From Aidingimonas lacisalsi (GTDB taxonomy: Bacteria > Pseudomonadota > Gammaproteobacteria > Pseudomonadales > Halomonadaceae): a DNA stretch of 64,000 nt. Both the position numbers and the translations under genes were made by a program. The notes under the pieces are model-generated. The model searched no databases and was not told the DNA's origin. It worked only from the letters and a program-made list of their open reading frames with translations. Numbering within the stretch: the stretch's first letter is position 1; every line of letters starts with the position of its first letter. Shown here in pieces: positions 1-8,598 of this stretch. The stretch spans positions 542,466-606,465 of the forward strand of contig NZ_VRYH01000003.1 of assembly GCF_008079445.1 (NCBI RefSeq), read 5' to 3'.

Positions 1-1238
1 AGCGTCGGGGCGCCTTCGCTCGACGGCAGAATCAGCGAGGCCGGGTCGTCAGGCAGTTCCAGGCCGTTGCTGTAATACTGCATCAAGGTGTCGTAATAGC
101 TGTTATCGCCGACCAGCATGGCACCCACCAGCTTCTTGCCATCGCTGGAGACGACGAGCTTGCGGTACTCCTGCTTGATTTCATCCAGGTAGCGGTACAT
201 TCGCGCTCCGGGAGTCCGGTCGCCATGGGCGTCGCCGATCGCGCCGACATCGACGCCGAGCAGCTTGAGCTTGGTGCTCATGTCGGCGCCCTGGAAGCGT
301 TCGCTACCGTCGGTCAAGGTATTCGCCGCGGCCTTGGCCATCTGATAGCCGGGGCCGACGAGACCGAAGATGCTGTCGTTCCACAATGCCACTTCGCCCA
401 CCGCGAGAATGGCCGGATCACTGGTCAGGCAGTGATCGTCGATCACCACGCCGCCGCGTTCGCCCATTTCCAGGGCACACGCGCGGGCCAGTTCGTCGCG
501 CGGACGAATCCCGGCGGAGAATACGATCAGGTCGGTCTCCAGTACCTTGTCGTCCTGGAACACCATGCGATGGTAGCTGGCCTCGCCATCTTCGATACGC
601 TGGGTGGCGCGGTCGGTCAAGGCCTGTACCCCCAGCGCCTCGATCTTCTCACGCAGCAACTCGCCGCCTTCGCTGTCGACCTGCATCGGCATCAGACGCG
701 GGGCGAACTCCACGACGGCGGTATCGAGATCGAGTCCTTTCAGGGCATTGGCGGCTTCCAGGCCGAGCAGCCCGCCGCCGACCACGACACCCGTATTGGC
801 ATTCCTGCCCGCTTCGCGAATCGCATCCAGGTCGTCGAGCGTGCGGTAGACCAGGCAGTTGGGGCGGTCGCCGCCTTGAATCGGGGGCACGAACGGATAG
901 GAGCCGGTCGCCAGTACCAGCCGGTCGTAAGGGTAGCGCCCCAGGGGCGTCACGATCTCGCTATTGTCGCGATCGATGGCAGTGACGGCTTCGTCGAGTC
1001 GCAGTGCAATGTCATTCTCCGCGTAATAGTCCGAGGTGCTCAGTGCCAATGACTGCGCATCGCGGCCGGCGAAGTATTCGGACAGGTGGACGCGATCGTA
1101 GGCCAGGTGACGCTCCTCGCCGAAGACGGTGATGTCGTAGCGCGTCGTCGCATCACGTTCGACCAGCTGCTCGACCAGATGGTGGCCGACCATGCCGTTG
1201 CCGATGATGATGAGTCGTTGTTTGTCGGTGGAAGTCAT
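1..1238 (-). CDS. nirB: NirB-type NAD(P)H nitrite reductase, large subunit (partial)
   Basis: This gene encodes the cytoplasmic siroheme nitrite reductase large subunit that reduces nitrite to ammonium in nitrate assimilation. Only the first 412 codons are in the window; the 3' part with the siroheme/4Fe-4S domain lies beyond the left edge. The N-terminus shows the FAD-binding GNGMVG motif (about residues 13-18), the ATGSYPFVPPI block near residue 110 and a second Rossmann motif GGGLLGLEAA near residue 150. All closely follow E. coli NirB as I recall it. The ATG overlaps the stop of the upstream FAD reductase by four bases (ATGA), so the two are translationally coupled. I am confident of the family; the small subunit cannot be seen. 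Confidence 0.93.
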   Translation of the reverse strand, partial: MTSTDKQRLIIIGNGMVGHHLVEQLVERDATTRYDITVFGEERHLAYDRVHLSEYFAGRDAQSLALSTSDYYAENDIALRLDEAVTAIDRDNSEIVTPLGRYPYDRLVLATGSYPFVPPIQGGDRPNCLVYRTLDDLDAIREAGRNANTGVVVGGGLLGLEAANALKGLDLDTAVVEFAPRLMPMQVDSEGGELLREKIEALGVQALTDRATQRIEDGEASYHRMVFQDDKVLETDLIVFSAGIRPRDELARACALEMGERGGVVIDDHCLTSDPAILAVGEVALWNDSIFGLVGPGYQMAKAAANTLTDGSERFQGADMSTKLKLLGVDVGAIGDAHGDRTPGARMYRYLDEIKQEYRKLVVSSDGKKLVGAMLVGDNSYYDTLMQYYSNGLELPDDPASLILPSSEGAPT

Positions 1239-2533
1239 GCGGCCTCCTGATAGGCAGGGGTATCGTGTTCATCGTGCGATGCCGCCAGTAGCGGGGTGGC
1301 ATCGGCAGGGCCGAACAGCAGCGCCTGACGGCAATTGCCGAGGTCGCGTTCGGCCATGGACTGTTCGAAGTACCAGGGGCCGGCGGTGGTATCGCCATAC
1401 AGTACGGCCCCTTCGATTCGGTTGTTGCGCAGTAGCAGCCGGCGGTACTCGCCTTGCTGAGGATCGTGATACGTCAGGACGTCGTGCTCGTCGTCCGCCT
1501 CGATGGGGCCGAAAGCGTAGAGCGAGACGCCGCTGACCTTGAGCTTGGTGGCGGTGGGGACGTCGACATAGCCATCGACGACCTCATGGGCCAGTCGGGC
1601 GGCCAGGACATCCACCTGGTGCCAGATCGGATCGACCAGGCCATAGGTCTGGCCCTGAAATTCGCAGCACTCGCCGAGGGCATGAATCGCCGGATCGGAG
1701 GTGGTCAGATAGTCATCGACGACGATGGCACGGCGGGTCGCCAGGCCGGTCGCCTGTCCCAGTTCTGAATTGGGCGTGATGCCGGCGGCGATGACGACAC
1801 AGCGGGCGGGCAGGAAACGACCGTCTTCCAGGCGGCAGCCGTTGACATGGCCGTTGTCGTCGTCCGTCAGGGAGGCCAAACGACTACCGGTGACGACGGA
1901 CAAGCCACGTTTGATCAATTCCGCTTCGAGCAAATGTGCGGCGGTGGCATCGAGTTGGCGATTCATCAAGCGTTCGCTGCGCTGGACGACACTGACCGAC
2001 ATGCCGCGCTTGCGCAGCCCTTCGGCGGCTTCCAGGCCCAGTAGACCACCACCGATCACGACCGCGGGAGCACCGGTATCGAGCGATTCCGACAGGTGGA
2101 TCAGTGTCTCGGCATCCTCGATATCTCGGAACCCGAGGACACCCTCGAGATCGATGCCGTCGACCGGAGGTAACGTGGGGCGGGAACCGGTTGCCAGAAC
2201 AAGCCGATCATAAGTCAGTTCCCGCCCCGTATCGGTGGTGAGCCGTTGTGTCTCGCGGTCGATGGTCTCGACGCGTTCGCCGAGAACCAGCTTGACGCCA
2301 TGCTCGTGGTACCAGTCGGTGTTTCGGAGTGTCAGGGCCTCTCGGTCCATCTCGCCGGCGAGCCAGGGAGAGAGCAGAATCCGGTTGTAGGCGTGCGCCT
2401 GTTCCTCGCCGATCACCGTGATGTGCTTGGGTCGGCCGGGTTTGGCTAACAAGGCTTCCAGTAGTCGCTGTCCCGCCATGCCGTTGCCGACGATGACGAG
2501 ATGGTCGTTCTGGGATGTGGTTTGAGAGGTCAT
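1235..2533 (-). CDS. NirB-like FAD/NAD reductase of the nitrate assimilation operon (NasB-like)
   Basis: The 432-residue protein is a pyridine nucleotide-disulfide oxidoreductase resembling only the N-terminal FAD/NADH half of NirB, so it is a paralogue of its downstream neighbour. It has GNGMAGQ near residue 16, ATGSRPTLPPV near 110 and GGGLLGLEAAEGLRKRG near 155, and no siroheme domain. Stand-alone proteins of this kind are the NADH-oxidising electron-transfer subunits for assimilatory nitrate reductase (NasB/NasC type); that role is inferred from context. I chose the ATG at 2533 because GGAGG lies about six bases upstream. An in-frame start at 2593 would lie inside the leader terminator. 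It is the first structural gene after the leader. Confidence 0.88.
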   Translation of the reverse strand: MTSQTTSQNDHLVIVGNGMAGQRLLEALLAKPGRPKHITVIGEEQAHAYNRILLSPWLAGEMDREALTLRNTDWYHEHGVKLVLGERVETIDRETQRLTTDTGRELTYDRLVLATGSRPTLPPVDGIDLEGVLGFRDIEDAETLIHLSESLDTGAPAVVIGGGLLGLEAAEGLRKRGMSVSVVQRSERLMNRQLDATAAHLLEAELIKRGLSVVTGSRLASLTDDDNGHVNGCRLEDGRFLPARCVVIAAGITPNSELGQATGLATRRAIVVDDYLTTSDPAIHALGECCEFQGQTYGLVDPIWHQVDVLAARLAHEVVDGYVDVPTATKLKVSGVSLYAFGPIEADDEHDVLTYHDPQQGEYRRLLLRNNRIEGAVLYGDTTAGPWYFEQSMAERDLGNCRQALLFGPADATPLLAASHDEHDTPAYQEAA

Positions 2534-2557
2534 GATGCCTCCTTCGGTGAATCCCAT

Positions 2558-2613
2558 AAAAAAAGACGTCCCTGCATGCCCGCCTGTGATCAAGGGGCAT
2601 GAAGAGACGTCTT
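2558..2613 (-). terminator. Leader terminator upstream of the nirB operon
   Basis: Read on the minus strand, an AAGACGTC / GACGTCTT outer stem and a CATGCCC / GGGCATG inner stem are followed directly by seven U residues, about 25 bases before the first start codon. A strong terminator inside a leader, immediately after nasS-nasT, is the expected target of NasT antitermination. A further 7-bp hairpin (CGTCGTC / GACGACG, 2674-2695) lies near the presumed 5' end of the leader. I could not find a convincing ANTAR hexaloop here, unlike in the nasA leader. Confidence 0.8.
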
Positions 2614-2712
2614 CGTCACACTCGTTGGCAGTCGCCTTTGACTACCTGGCGGTCGCGCCGCCTTGAATTTTGGCGTCGTCACATCATGGACGACGGAATC
2701 TACCTGTCATCA

Positions 2713-2728
2713 TTCAAGAATCCGGCCA
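2713..2728 (-). promoter_or_regulatory. Weak sigma-54-like promoter before the nirB leader
   Basis: The minus strand reads TGGCCGGATTCTTGAA, with GG at -24 spaced ten bases from GA at -12. The -12 element lacks the usual GC, so this is only a weak match. Its position would start the transcript around 2703, just before the leader hairpins, which is sensible. Transcription could instead come through from nasS. Confidence 0.3.
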
Positions 2729-2823
2729 GGATGCCGGAAATAAAGATAATATATTTTATTATCAGTGTGTTATGTCTATACGGGTGGATTGACGTGGCGG
2801 TAGACACCTCCACGTCGTGCACG

Positions 2824-3852
2824 CTACTGGTGCGCCAACCGATCAAAATGCACGGGGCTGTAACATTCGGCGACGGTGTCGCGGTCCAGTTGCCGACCGT
2901 TATGGCGCATATGCTGATCGATATATTCCGCGATATGCTCCATGGCGCGCGGCTCCGGGCGTAGCATGTCCGGGCCGAAAAGCCGTTGGCGAATGGGCGG
3001 GGAATCCAGCGCGAAGTGCGATAGATGGGCAACCGAACGATCCAGGTAGGGAGGCAGAGCAAGCCAAGCCAGTGCTTGGTCGGCATGTTGCCGATCGGTG
3101 GCGAGCCACTCACTGGCGCGCAGCAGGGCACGCATGACGCGTGTCAGAGTGGTCGGATAGCGGCGTGCCCATGAGCGGGTCACCCCCAGCACCTTCTCGG
3201 CATGATCGGGCCATAACTGCGCGCTGGTGGCGACGAGCCGCCCGACCCCCTCGGCTTGTGCCAGCGACCCCCACGGCTCGCCGACGCAGAAGCCGTCGAT
3301 GGTGCCATCACGCATGGCGTCGACCACCTGCGGAGGCGGCATGGCGATCAGTTCGACATGTCGATCGGGGCTGATATGGCCCAGATCCAGCCAATAGCTG
3401 AGTTGATAGTGATGACAGGAATACGGATAGACCATGGCCAGCCGCGGGCGGTGCTCGTGAGGGTGATGCCTGAGATAATCGCCCAGGGCGCTGGCACTGG
3501 TGGTGGGATCGTCCGTCAGCGTGGCATGGGAGGCATCGGCCAGTGCCTTCGACAGCACGATGGTATTGCCGTTGCGGCTCAGCAGCATCGGCGCCAGCAT
3601 GTCGCAGGGTGCGCGGCCGAGCCCCAGGCTCATCGCCAGCGGCAGAGGAGCGAGCATATGCGCCCCATCCAGCAGGCCCGCGGCTACCTTATCGCGTAGC
3701 GTCGCCCAGGCGTTCTGGCGCAGCAGTGTCACCTCGATACCTTCCTCGGCAAAGAAGCCTCCCTCCCGCGCGACGACCGGCAGGGCGCAATCGAGCAGGG
3801 GGACGAAGCCGAGTTGCAACCGATCCAGTTCGGCTTTGGGTATATCGTTCAT
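2824..3852 (-). CDS. nasS: NasS-type nitrate/nitrite sensor (CmpA/NrtA-like binding protein)
   Basis: The 342-residue protein belongs to the NrtA/CmpA nitrate-binding family but has no signal peptide or lipobox, which is typical of the cytoplasmic sensor NasS rather than a transporter component. Family features include LGFVPLLDCALPVVAREGG at the N-terminus and DGFCVGEPW near residue 190. In characterised systems NasS holds NasT inactive until nitrate or nitrite binds. Its ATG overlaps the nasT stop by four bases, so the two are made together, as a 1:1 sensor-effector pair would need. Confidence 0.92.
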   Translation of the reverse strand: MNDIPKAELDRLQLGFVPLLDCALPVVAREGGFFAEEGIEVTLLRQNAWATLRDKVAAGLLDGAHMLAPLPLAMSLGLGRAPCDMLAPMLLSRNGNTIVLSKALADASHATLTDDPTTSASALGDYLRHHPHEHRPRLAMVYPYSCHHYQLSYWLDLGHISPDRHVELIAMPPPQVVDAMRDGTIDGFCVGEPWGSLAQAEGVGRLVATSAQLWPDHAEKVLGVTRSWARRYPTTLTRVMRALLRASEWLATDRQHADQALAWLALPPYLDRSVAHLSHFALDSPPIRQRLFGPDMLRPEPRAMEHIAEYIDQHMRHNGRQLDRDTVAECYSPVHFDRLAHQ

Positions 3853-4466
3853 GAGCCTTTCTCCAGACCTTCGAGAATATCGATGACGCTGTTGGCAACC
3901 TTGGCAATTCGCTGGCCGCGGTCCATGGCGATCTTGCGCAGCATGCGATAGGCCTCCTCTTCATCGCAGCTCTGCTGTTTCATCAGCAACCCTTTGGCAC
4001 GCTCGATGCGCTTGCGCTCCGCCAACTGGTTACGCGTCTTGTCGAGCTCCTTGCGCATCGACTGGAAGGCATCGAAACGCGCGATGGCGACATCGATGAT
4101 GGTCTTGACCCGGCTTTGTACAAGGCCATCGACCACATAGGCGCTGACCCCCGCCTTGAGAGCGGCCTGCATGGTATCGGGGTCGTGTTCGTCGGCGAAG
4201 AACACCACAGGTCGCGGGTTTTCGCGATTGAGCTGCGACATGCTTTCCAGGGTGTCGCGATCAGGCGATTCCATGTCGATGATCACTACGTCGGGCTGAT
4301 GACGCCGGACCATGTCGTTGAGGCTGGCGGGGCTCGTCAGGTGGCAGATGACCTGATGTCCCTCGCTGATCAGTGCCTCCTCGACCATGGCGGCGCGCAC
4401 CACCTCATCGTCGACCAACAGAACTTTCAGTGCTGAGGCTGCAGGCATGGGCGTTGGCTCACTCAT
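3849..4466 (-). CDS. nasT: NasT-type ANTAR-domain transcription antiterminator
   Basis: The protein begins with a receiver domain (KVLLVDDE, with the acceptor-type Asp in VVIIDMESP) and ends in an ANTAR RNA-binding domain (ERKRIERAKGLLMKQQ through ANSVIDILEG). NasT binds paired hexaloop hairpins in nas leaders and prevents termination when released by NasS. I use the ATG at 4466 (205 aa), which gives the usual family length. The frame stays open to a TTG at 4538, and neither start has a clear ribosome-binding site. It is divergent from nasA; the 290 bp between them (4467-4757) show no gene. Confidence 0.9.
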   Translation of the reverse strand: MSEPTPMPAASALKVLLVDDEVVRAAMVEEALISEGHQVICHLTSPASLNDMVRRHQPDVVIIDMESPDRDTLESMSQLNRENPRPVVFFADEHDPDTMQAALKAGVSAYVVDGLVQSRVKTIIDVAIARFDAFQSMRKELDKTRNQLAERKRIERAKGLLMKQQSCDEEEAYRMLRKIAMDRGQRIAKVANSVIDILEGLEKGS

Positions 4467-4757
4467 CGAAACTGGCGCACGGTAACTATAATTCATACCA
4501 TGCAAAGCATGTTCCACTCTGGTGCTATTAGTGAACAAATGCCCTAAAAGAGGGCGGTTAGGGGCGGTCGAGCATGAGCCGGATTTCCCAAAGCGTGCCG
4601 ATGGGTTGTGTCAACAACGTGCCCGGCAGAGTCATCGATGCATCTCTTTGGTGCAAATGTCTGCCGTGATGGCGGCATCCAGCCATGCATCGGCCTGTCG
4701 ATGATGGACTTTAACTCTCTCATTTTACTGTAGTTCCGGCATCGTTCCCTGAAGCGG

Positions 4758-4773
4758 TGGCATAACTATTGCA
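4758..4773 (+). promoter_or_regulatory. Sigma-54 promoter of nasA
   Basis: The sequence TGGCATAACTATTGCA matches the sigma-54 consensus, with GG at -24 and GC at -12 separated by exactly ten bases. Transcription would start near 4785, about 140 bases before the nasA start codon. It places the operon under RpoN and presumably NtrC nitrogen control, which is the known pattern for nas genes. Confidence 0.85.
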
Positions 4774-4813
4774 TTCATGAAGTAGAGAGCGTGGGGCGAC
4801 ATGATACCGCCCT

Positions 4814-4831
4814 CGGATCAGCGACGATCCG
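4814..4831 (+). promoter_or_regulatory. ANTAR-type hexaloop hairpin in the nasA leader
   Basis: CGGATC and GATCCG form a perfect 6-bp stem enclosing the hexaloop AGCGAC, with A at loop position 1 and G at position 4. These two bases are the conserved signature of ANTAR-protein RNA targets. It lies about 30 bases into the leader and 30 bases before the terminator. A possible second loop, AGTGTC (4867-4872), has A1 and G4 but only two flanking base pairs, and overlaps the terminator's left arm. Confidence 0.75.
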
Positions 4832-4861
4832 CCAAGAATTCATCTGCATATCAGGCAATGA

Positions 4862-4909
4862 CGTCCAGTGTCGGTAACCTCTTCCAGGTACCGGGTCTGG
4901 GCGTTTTTT
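4862..4909 (+). terminator. Leader terminator upstream of nasA
   Basis: CGTCCAG (4862-4868) pairs with CTGGGCG (4897-4903, one G-U pair) around an inner CGGT-A-ACCT / AGGTACCG helix with loop CTTCC. Six U residues follow. The terminator ends only about 16 bases before the nasA ATG, so without antitermination the operon should be off. Its right edge leaves room for the GGAGG of nasA at 4916-4920. Confidence 0.82.
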
Positions 4910-4925
4910 ACTTTTGGAGGGCCCA

Positions 4926-7691
4926 ATGCAACAGCCCACGGACAAGCCGGAGTCCACGACCGGAACACGGATCTGCACGACTTGCCCCTATTGCGGGGTC
5001 GGCTGTGGCGTGGAGGCGATACACGATGGCGAAACGGTGACCTCGGTGGCAGGCGATCGCGACCATCCTGCCAATTTCGGGCGTCTCTGCGTCAAGGGCT
5101 CGGCCTTGCATGAAACCCTCGGCCGGCATGGACGCTTGATGGCGCCCCAGGTCGATGGCCGTGAGGTGGACTGGGACACGGCACTCGAGAGTGTCGCCAG
5201 CCGCCTGGCCACCACCCGAACCGAGTATGGTGATTCCGCCGTGGCCGCCTATCTCTCCGGTCAGTTATTGACCGAGGACTATTATGTCGCCAACAAGCTG
5301 TTCAAGGGCTTTCTCGGTACGCCGCATCTGGATACCAATTCGCGACTCTGCATGGCGTCCGCCGTTGCCGCCTACAAACGGGCATTCGGGGCCGATGCCG
5401 TTCCATGCAGTTATGAAGATATCGAAGAGGCCGAACTGGTCGTGCTGGTCGGCTCCAATCTGGCCTGGAATCACCCGGTACTCTATCAGCGCCTGAAAGT
5501 GGCCAAGCAGCGCAATCCCTTGCTACGGGTCGTGGTGATCGATCCGCGTGTGACCGATACCTGCGAGATCGCCGATCTCTATCTGGGTCTCAAGCCAGGC
5601 AGCGATGCCCGATTGTTCAGTGGGCTACTGACATGGATGGCCGATAAGCGGCGTCTCGATACCGTCTACCTGGACAAGCATACCGCAGGGTTGGACGAGG
5701 CCCTGGCGGCCGCACGCGAAGACGATACCCGCATCGAGGCGATCGCTGCCGACTGTGATCTCGATAGCGAAGCCCTGGAAACCTTCTTCTACTGGTTCGC
5801 CAGCCAGTTGCACGTCGTCACGCTCTACTCGCAGGGGATCAACCAGTCCACCAGCGGCACCGACAAGTGCAATGCCATCATCAATTGCCACCTGGCCGGC
5901 GGCAAGCTCGGACTGCCCGGTGCCGGACCGTTCTCGATCACCGGCCAGCCGAATGCCATGGGCGGTCGTGAGGTCGGAGGCCTGGCCAACCAGTTGGCGG
6001 CCCACATGGATTATCACACCCCTGGTGCCATCGAGCGGGTCACCCGCTTCTGGAGCACCGGTGATCTGACGCCGAGACTCCCGGAAGGTCCCGGCCACAA
6101 GGCGGTGGAACTGTTCAATGCCGTGGAGAGCGGCGCGATCCAGGCAGTGTGGATCATGGCGACCAACCCGGCGGTCAGCCTGCCCGACGCCAATCGAGTG
6201 CGGGCGGCACTAGCGAAGTGCCCGTTGGTGATCGTCTCCGACTGCATGGCCGATACCGATCTGATGGACTATGCCGATATCGTGTTGCCGGCGACGTCCT
6301 GGTCCGAGAAAGATGGCACCGTCACCAACTCCGAGCGGCGCATCTCACGCCAACGCGGCATGTTGCCGCCACCCGGCGAGGCGCGCCACGACTGGTGGAT
6401 CATGGTCGAGGTGGCGAAACGATTGGGCTTCGGCGCCGCTTTCCCGTACACGCATCCCGGCGAGATATTCGATGAACACGCTCGACTCTCAGGTTTCGAG
6501 AATACGGGTGAAGGATCCCGGTTGTTCGATATCTCGGGACTGGCCGGCATGGATCGGGCCGCTTACGATGCGCTGACACCGATCCAGTGGCCGGTCAACC
6601 GCGTTGCACCGCTTGGCACGGTGCGCTTGTTCGAGGACGGCCGTTTCGCGACACCGACGGGGCACGCCGCATTGGTGCCCGTGCGTCCCCGAGCCCCTGA
6701 ACAGGCCCTGAGTGCGGCACGCCCACTGCGCCTCAATACCGGGCGTGTCCGCGACCAGTGGCACACCATGACGCGGACCGCCCGCGCACCGCGACTGATG
6801 AATCATCGTGCCGAGCCCTTCATCGAAGTGAGTCCCGCCGATGCCGCAGCGCTGGGAGTGAGCGATCAGCAACTGGCGTGCCTGACCAGCCGGACAGGGG
6901 AGTATTGCGGACGCGTACGTCTCTCCAAGGGCCAGCGTCGCGGCGAGGTGTTCATTCCCATTCACTGGACCGACCGTTTCAGCATGGCTGCCCGTACCGG
7001 CGGACTGCTGGAGGCCCACATCGATTCCCTGTCCGGGCAGCCGGAAGCCAAGCATGGGGCGGTGTCGCTGGCGCCAATGTCGGTCGGCTGGGAAGCCACG
7101 TTGTTGGTGGCGGAATCACTGAGGTGCGACACCGACTGGCAGGAGGGCAACCGCTACTGGACCCGTATCCCGTTGGGGCATTGCCAGCGGTTGCAGTTGG
7201 CCGGTGGTGAGCCAGGCGAACGCCGTGACTGGCTGGCCTGGGTGGAGGAGCTCCTGCCGGTGTCTCCCTCGCTGTGGTGCGACGATCCCGCCAGCGGCCG
7301 ACTGCGTGCTGCCGGTATCGAGGACGGCCGGTTGTGTTGGTGGTTGATGGTGGCGCCGCCCTGTGAATTACCCGGCATGAACTGGCTGGATGACCGCTTT
7401 GCCGACGCGCAAGCCGGTGAGCGGCTCGATGAGAATCAGCGGCGCCGCCTGCTGGCCGGTTGCGAATCGGGGGAAGCCGATAATGGTCCGCTGGTGTGTA
7501 GCTGCCATCAGGTCGGCCAGAAGGTCATCGTCGATGCCATTCGCGAGGGCGATACCAGCGTCGAGGCGCTGGGGGCCCGGCTGGCGTGTGGTACCCAGTG
7601 CGGCTCCTGCGTTCCTGAATTGAAATCCCTGATTGAAGAGGAGAGCACTCATGCGCACTCTGCAACGACACCTGAAACAGAAGTGGCCTGA
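4926..7691 (+). CDS. nasA: Assimilatory nitrate reductase, catalytic subunit NasA
   Basis: This cytoplasmic molybdopterin oxidoreductase of 921 residues reduces nitrate to nitrite. The N-terminus carries the 4Fe-4S motif C20-x2-C23-x3-C27-x27-C55 followed by the conserved Lys57. The likely molybdenum-ligand Cys lies in NSRLCMASA (about residue 142). The MGD-binding domain is recognisable in RPLRLNTGRVRDQWHTM. The C-terminus adds a BFD-like 2Fe-2S domain (CSCHQVG ... CGTQCGSC, about residues 850-895), as in Klebsiella-type NasA. The ATG at 4926 follows GGAGG by five bases; an in-frame TTG at 4914 would overlap that site. Expression appears controlled by RpoN and leader antitermination. Confidence 0.95.
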   Translation: MQQPTDKPESTTGTRICTTCPYCGVGCGVEAIHDGETVTSVAGDRDHPANFGRLCVKGSALHETLGRHGRLMAPQVDGREVDWDTALESVASRLATTRTEYGDSAVAAYLSGQLLTEDYYVANKLFKGFLGTPHLDTNSRLCMASAVAAYKRAFGADAVPCSYEDIEEAELVVLVGSNLAWNHPVLYQRLKVAKQRNPLLRVVVIDPRVTDTCEIADLYLGLKPGSDARLFSGLLTWMADKRRLDTVYLDKHTAGLDEALAAAREDDTRIEAIAADCDLDSEALETFFYWFASQLHVVTLYSQGINQSTSGTDKCNAIINCHLAGGKLGLPGAGPFSITGQPNAMGGREVGGLANQLAAHMDYHTPGAIERVTRFWSTGDLTPRLPEGPGHKAVELFNAVESGAIQAVWIMATNPAVSLPDANRVRAALAKCPLVIVSDCMADTDLMDYADIVLPATSWSEKDGTVTNSERRISRQRGMLPPPGEARHDWWIMVEVAKRLGFGAAFPYTHPGEIFDEHARLSGFENTGEGSRLFDISGLAGMDRAAYDALTPIQWPVNRVAPLGTVRLFEDGRFATPTGHAALVPVRPRAPEQALSAARPLRLNTGRVRDQWHTMTRTARAPRLMNHRAEPFIEVSPADAAALGVSDQQLACLTSRTGEYCGRVRLSKGQRRGEVFIPIHWTDRFSMAARTGGLLEAHIDSLSGQPEAKHGAVSLAPMSVGWEATLLVAESLRCDTDWQEGNRYWTRIPLGHCQRLQLAGGEPGERRDWLAWVEELLPVSPSLWCDDPASGRLRAAGIEDGRLCWWLMVAPPCELPGMNWLDDRFADAQAGERLDENQRRRLLAGCESGEADNGPLVCSCHQVGQKVIVDAIREGDTSVEALGARLACGTQCGSCVPELKSLIEEESTHAHSATTPETEVA

Positions 7692-8562
7692 GTTCCTCGC
7701 TCGCATGAGCCAGGGAGTCTCGCGCTATCTCGACGTCCTGTCCCGCTCGACTGGCCGCGATTTGCCGCTGCCGGCGCGACTCTGCGGTGACTGCCGACCC
7801 GGTACGGTCTATCTGGTCGGGGCGGGTAGCGGTGACGTCGAACTACTGACGCTCAAGGCAGTGCGCCTGCTGCAACAGGCCGATGCCATCGTCTACGATC
7901 GCCTCATCGGCGATGACGTACTGTCCCTGATTCCGCCCAGCACCGAGCGCTATTACGTGGGCAAAGCACGGGGCCATCACAGTGTTCCCCAGGCCGAGAT
8001 CGGCGCTCGTTTGACCACGCTCGCCCGTGAGGGCAAGTCGGTCGTTCGCCTCAAAGGAGGTGATCCCGGCGTGTTCGGTCGCATGGGAGAGGAACTCGCC
8101 GCGCTGGGCGAAACCGACATTCCCGCTGAAATCGTGCCTGGAATCACCGCCGCATCGGCGGCCTGTGCCGAGACGGGGATTCCGCTCACCGACCGTGGCC
8201 ATGCCCAGCAGTTGCGTTTCGTCACCGCCCAGCTCTGCCGTGAAGGCGGCGAACCGGATTGGCACTCGCTGGCGCGTACCGATGAAACCCTGGTGTTCTA
8301 TATGGGGCTCTCGAAGGTCGCGGCCATTTGTGCCGGATTGCACCGTGCCGGGTTGCCGGAGGACTGGCCGATCATGCTGGTCGCCAACGCCAGCCTGCCC
8401 GATCAGCAGGCATTAGTTGGAACGTTGGCCGACATGCCGCGCAAACTGGCGGCGCAGCCGCTACCGTCGCCTTGCCTGATCATCGTCGGTAGTGTGGTGA
8501 GTATGGCCGAGACCAGCCCGGCGTCGTGCCTCAAAGACGCGCAGACCCCGGCCCAGCGCTGA
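7651..8562 (+). CDS. cobA: Uroporphyrinogen-III C-methyltransferase (siroheme synthesis)
   Basis: The protein is an S-adenosylmethionine tetrapyrrole methylase that makes precorrin-2, the precursor of the siroheme needed by the nitrite reductase of the same locus. Signatures are VYLVGAGSGDVELLTLKA near residue 55, DRLIG, RLKGGDPGVFGRMGEE near 135 and the PGITAASA block. About 50 residues precede the catalytic domain and show no recognisable motif. It corresponds to the methyltransferase half of CysG, without the dehydrogenase/ferrochelatase half. The ATG at 7651 has GAGGAG upstream and overlaps the end of nasA by 41 bases in another frame. Confidence 0.92.
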   Translation: MRTLQRHLKQKWPEFLARMSQGVSRYLDVLSRSTGRDLPLPARLCGDCRPGTVYLVGAGSGDVELLTLKAVRLLQQADAIVYDRLIGDDVLSLIPPSTERYYVGKARGHHSVPQAEIGARLTTLAREGKSVVRLKGGDPGVFGRMGEELAALGETDIPAEIVPGITAASAACAETGIPLTDRGHAQQLRFVTAQLCREGGEPDWHSLARTDETLVFYMGLSKVAAICAGLHRAGLPEDWPIMLVANASLPDQQALVGTLADMPRKLAAQPLPSPCLIIVGSVVSMAETSPASCLKDAQTPAQR

Positions 8563-8598
8563 CCGGAAAGATGACAGCACACTACAGATGGATGTCGA

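Noticed and set aside
225..1052. 275-codon plus-strand open frame opposite nirB
   Set aside because: It is antisense to the well-matched nirB gene and resembles no family.
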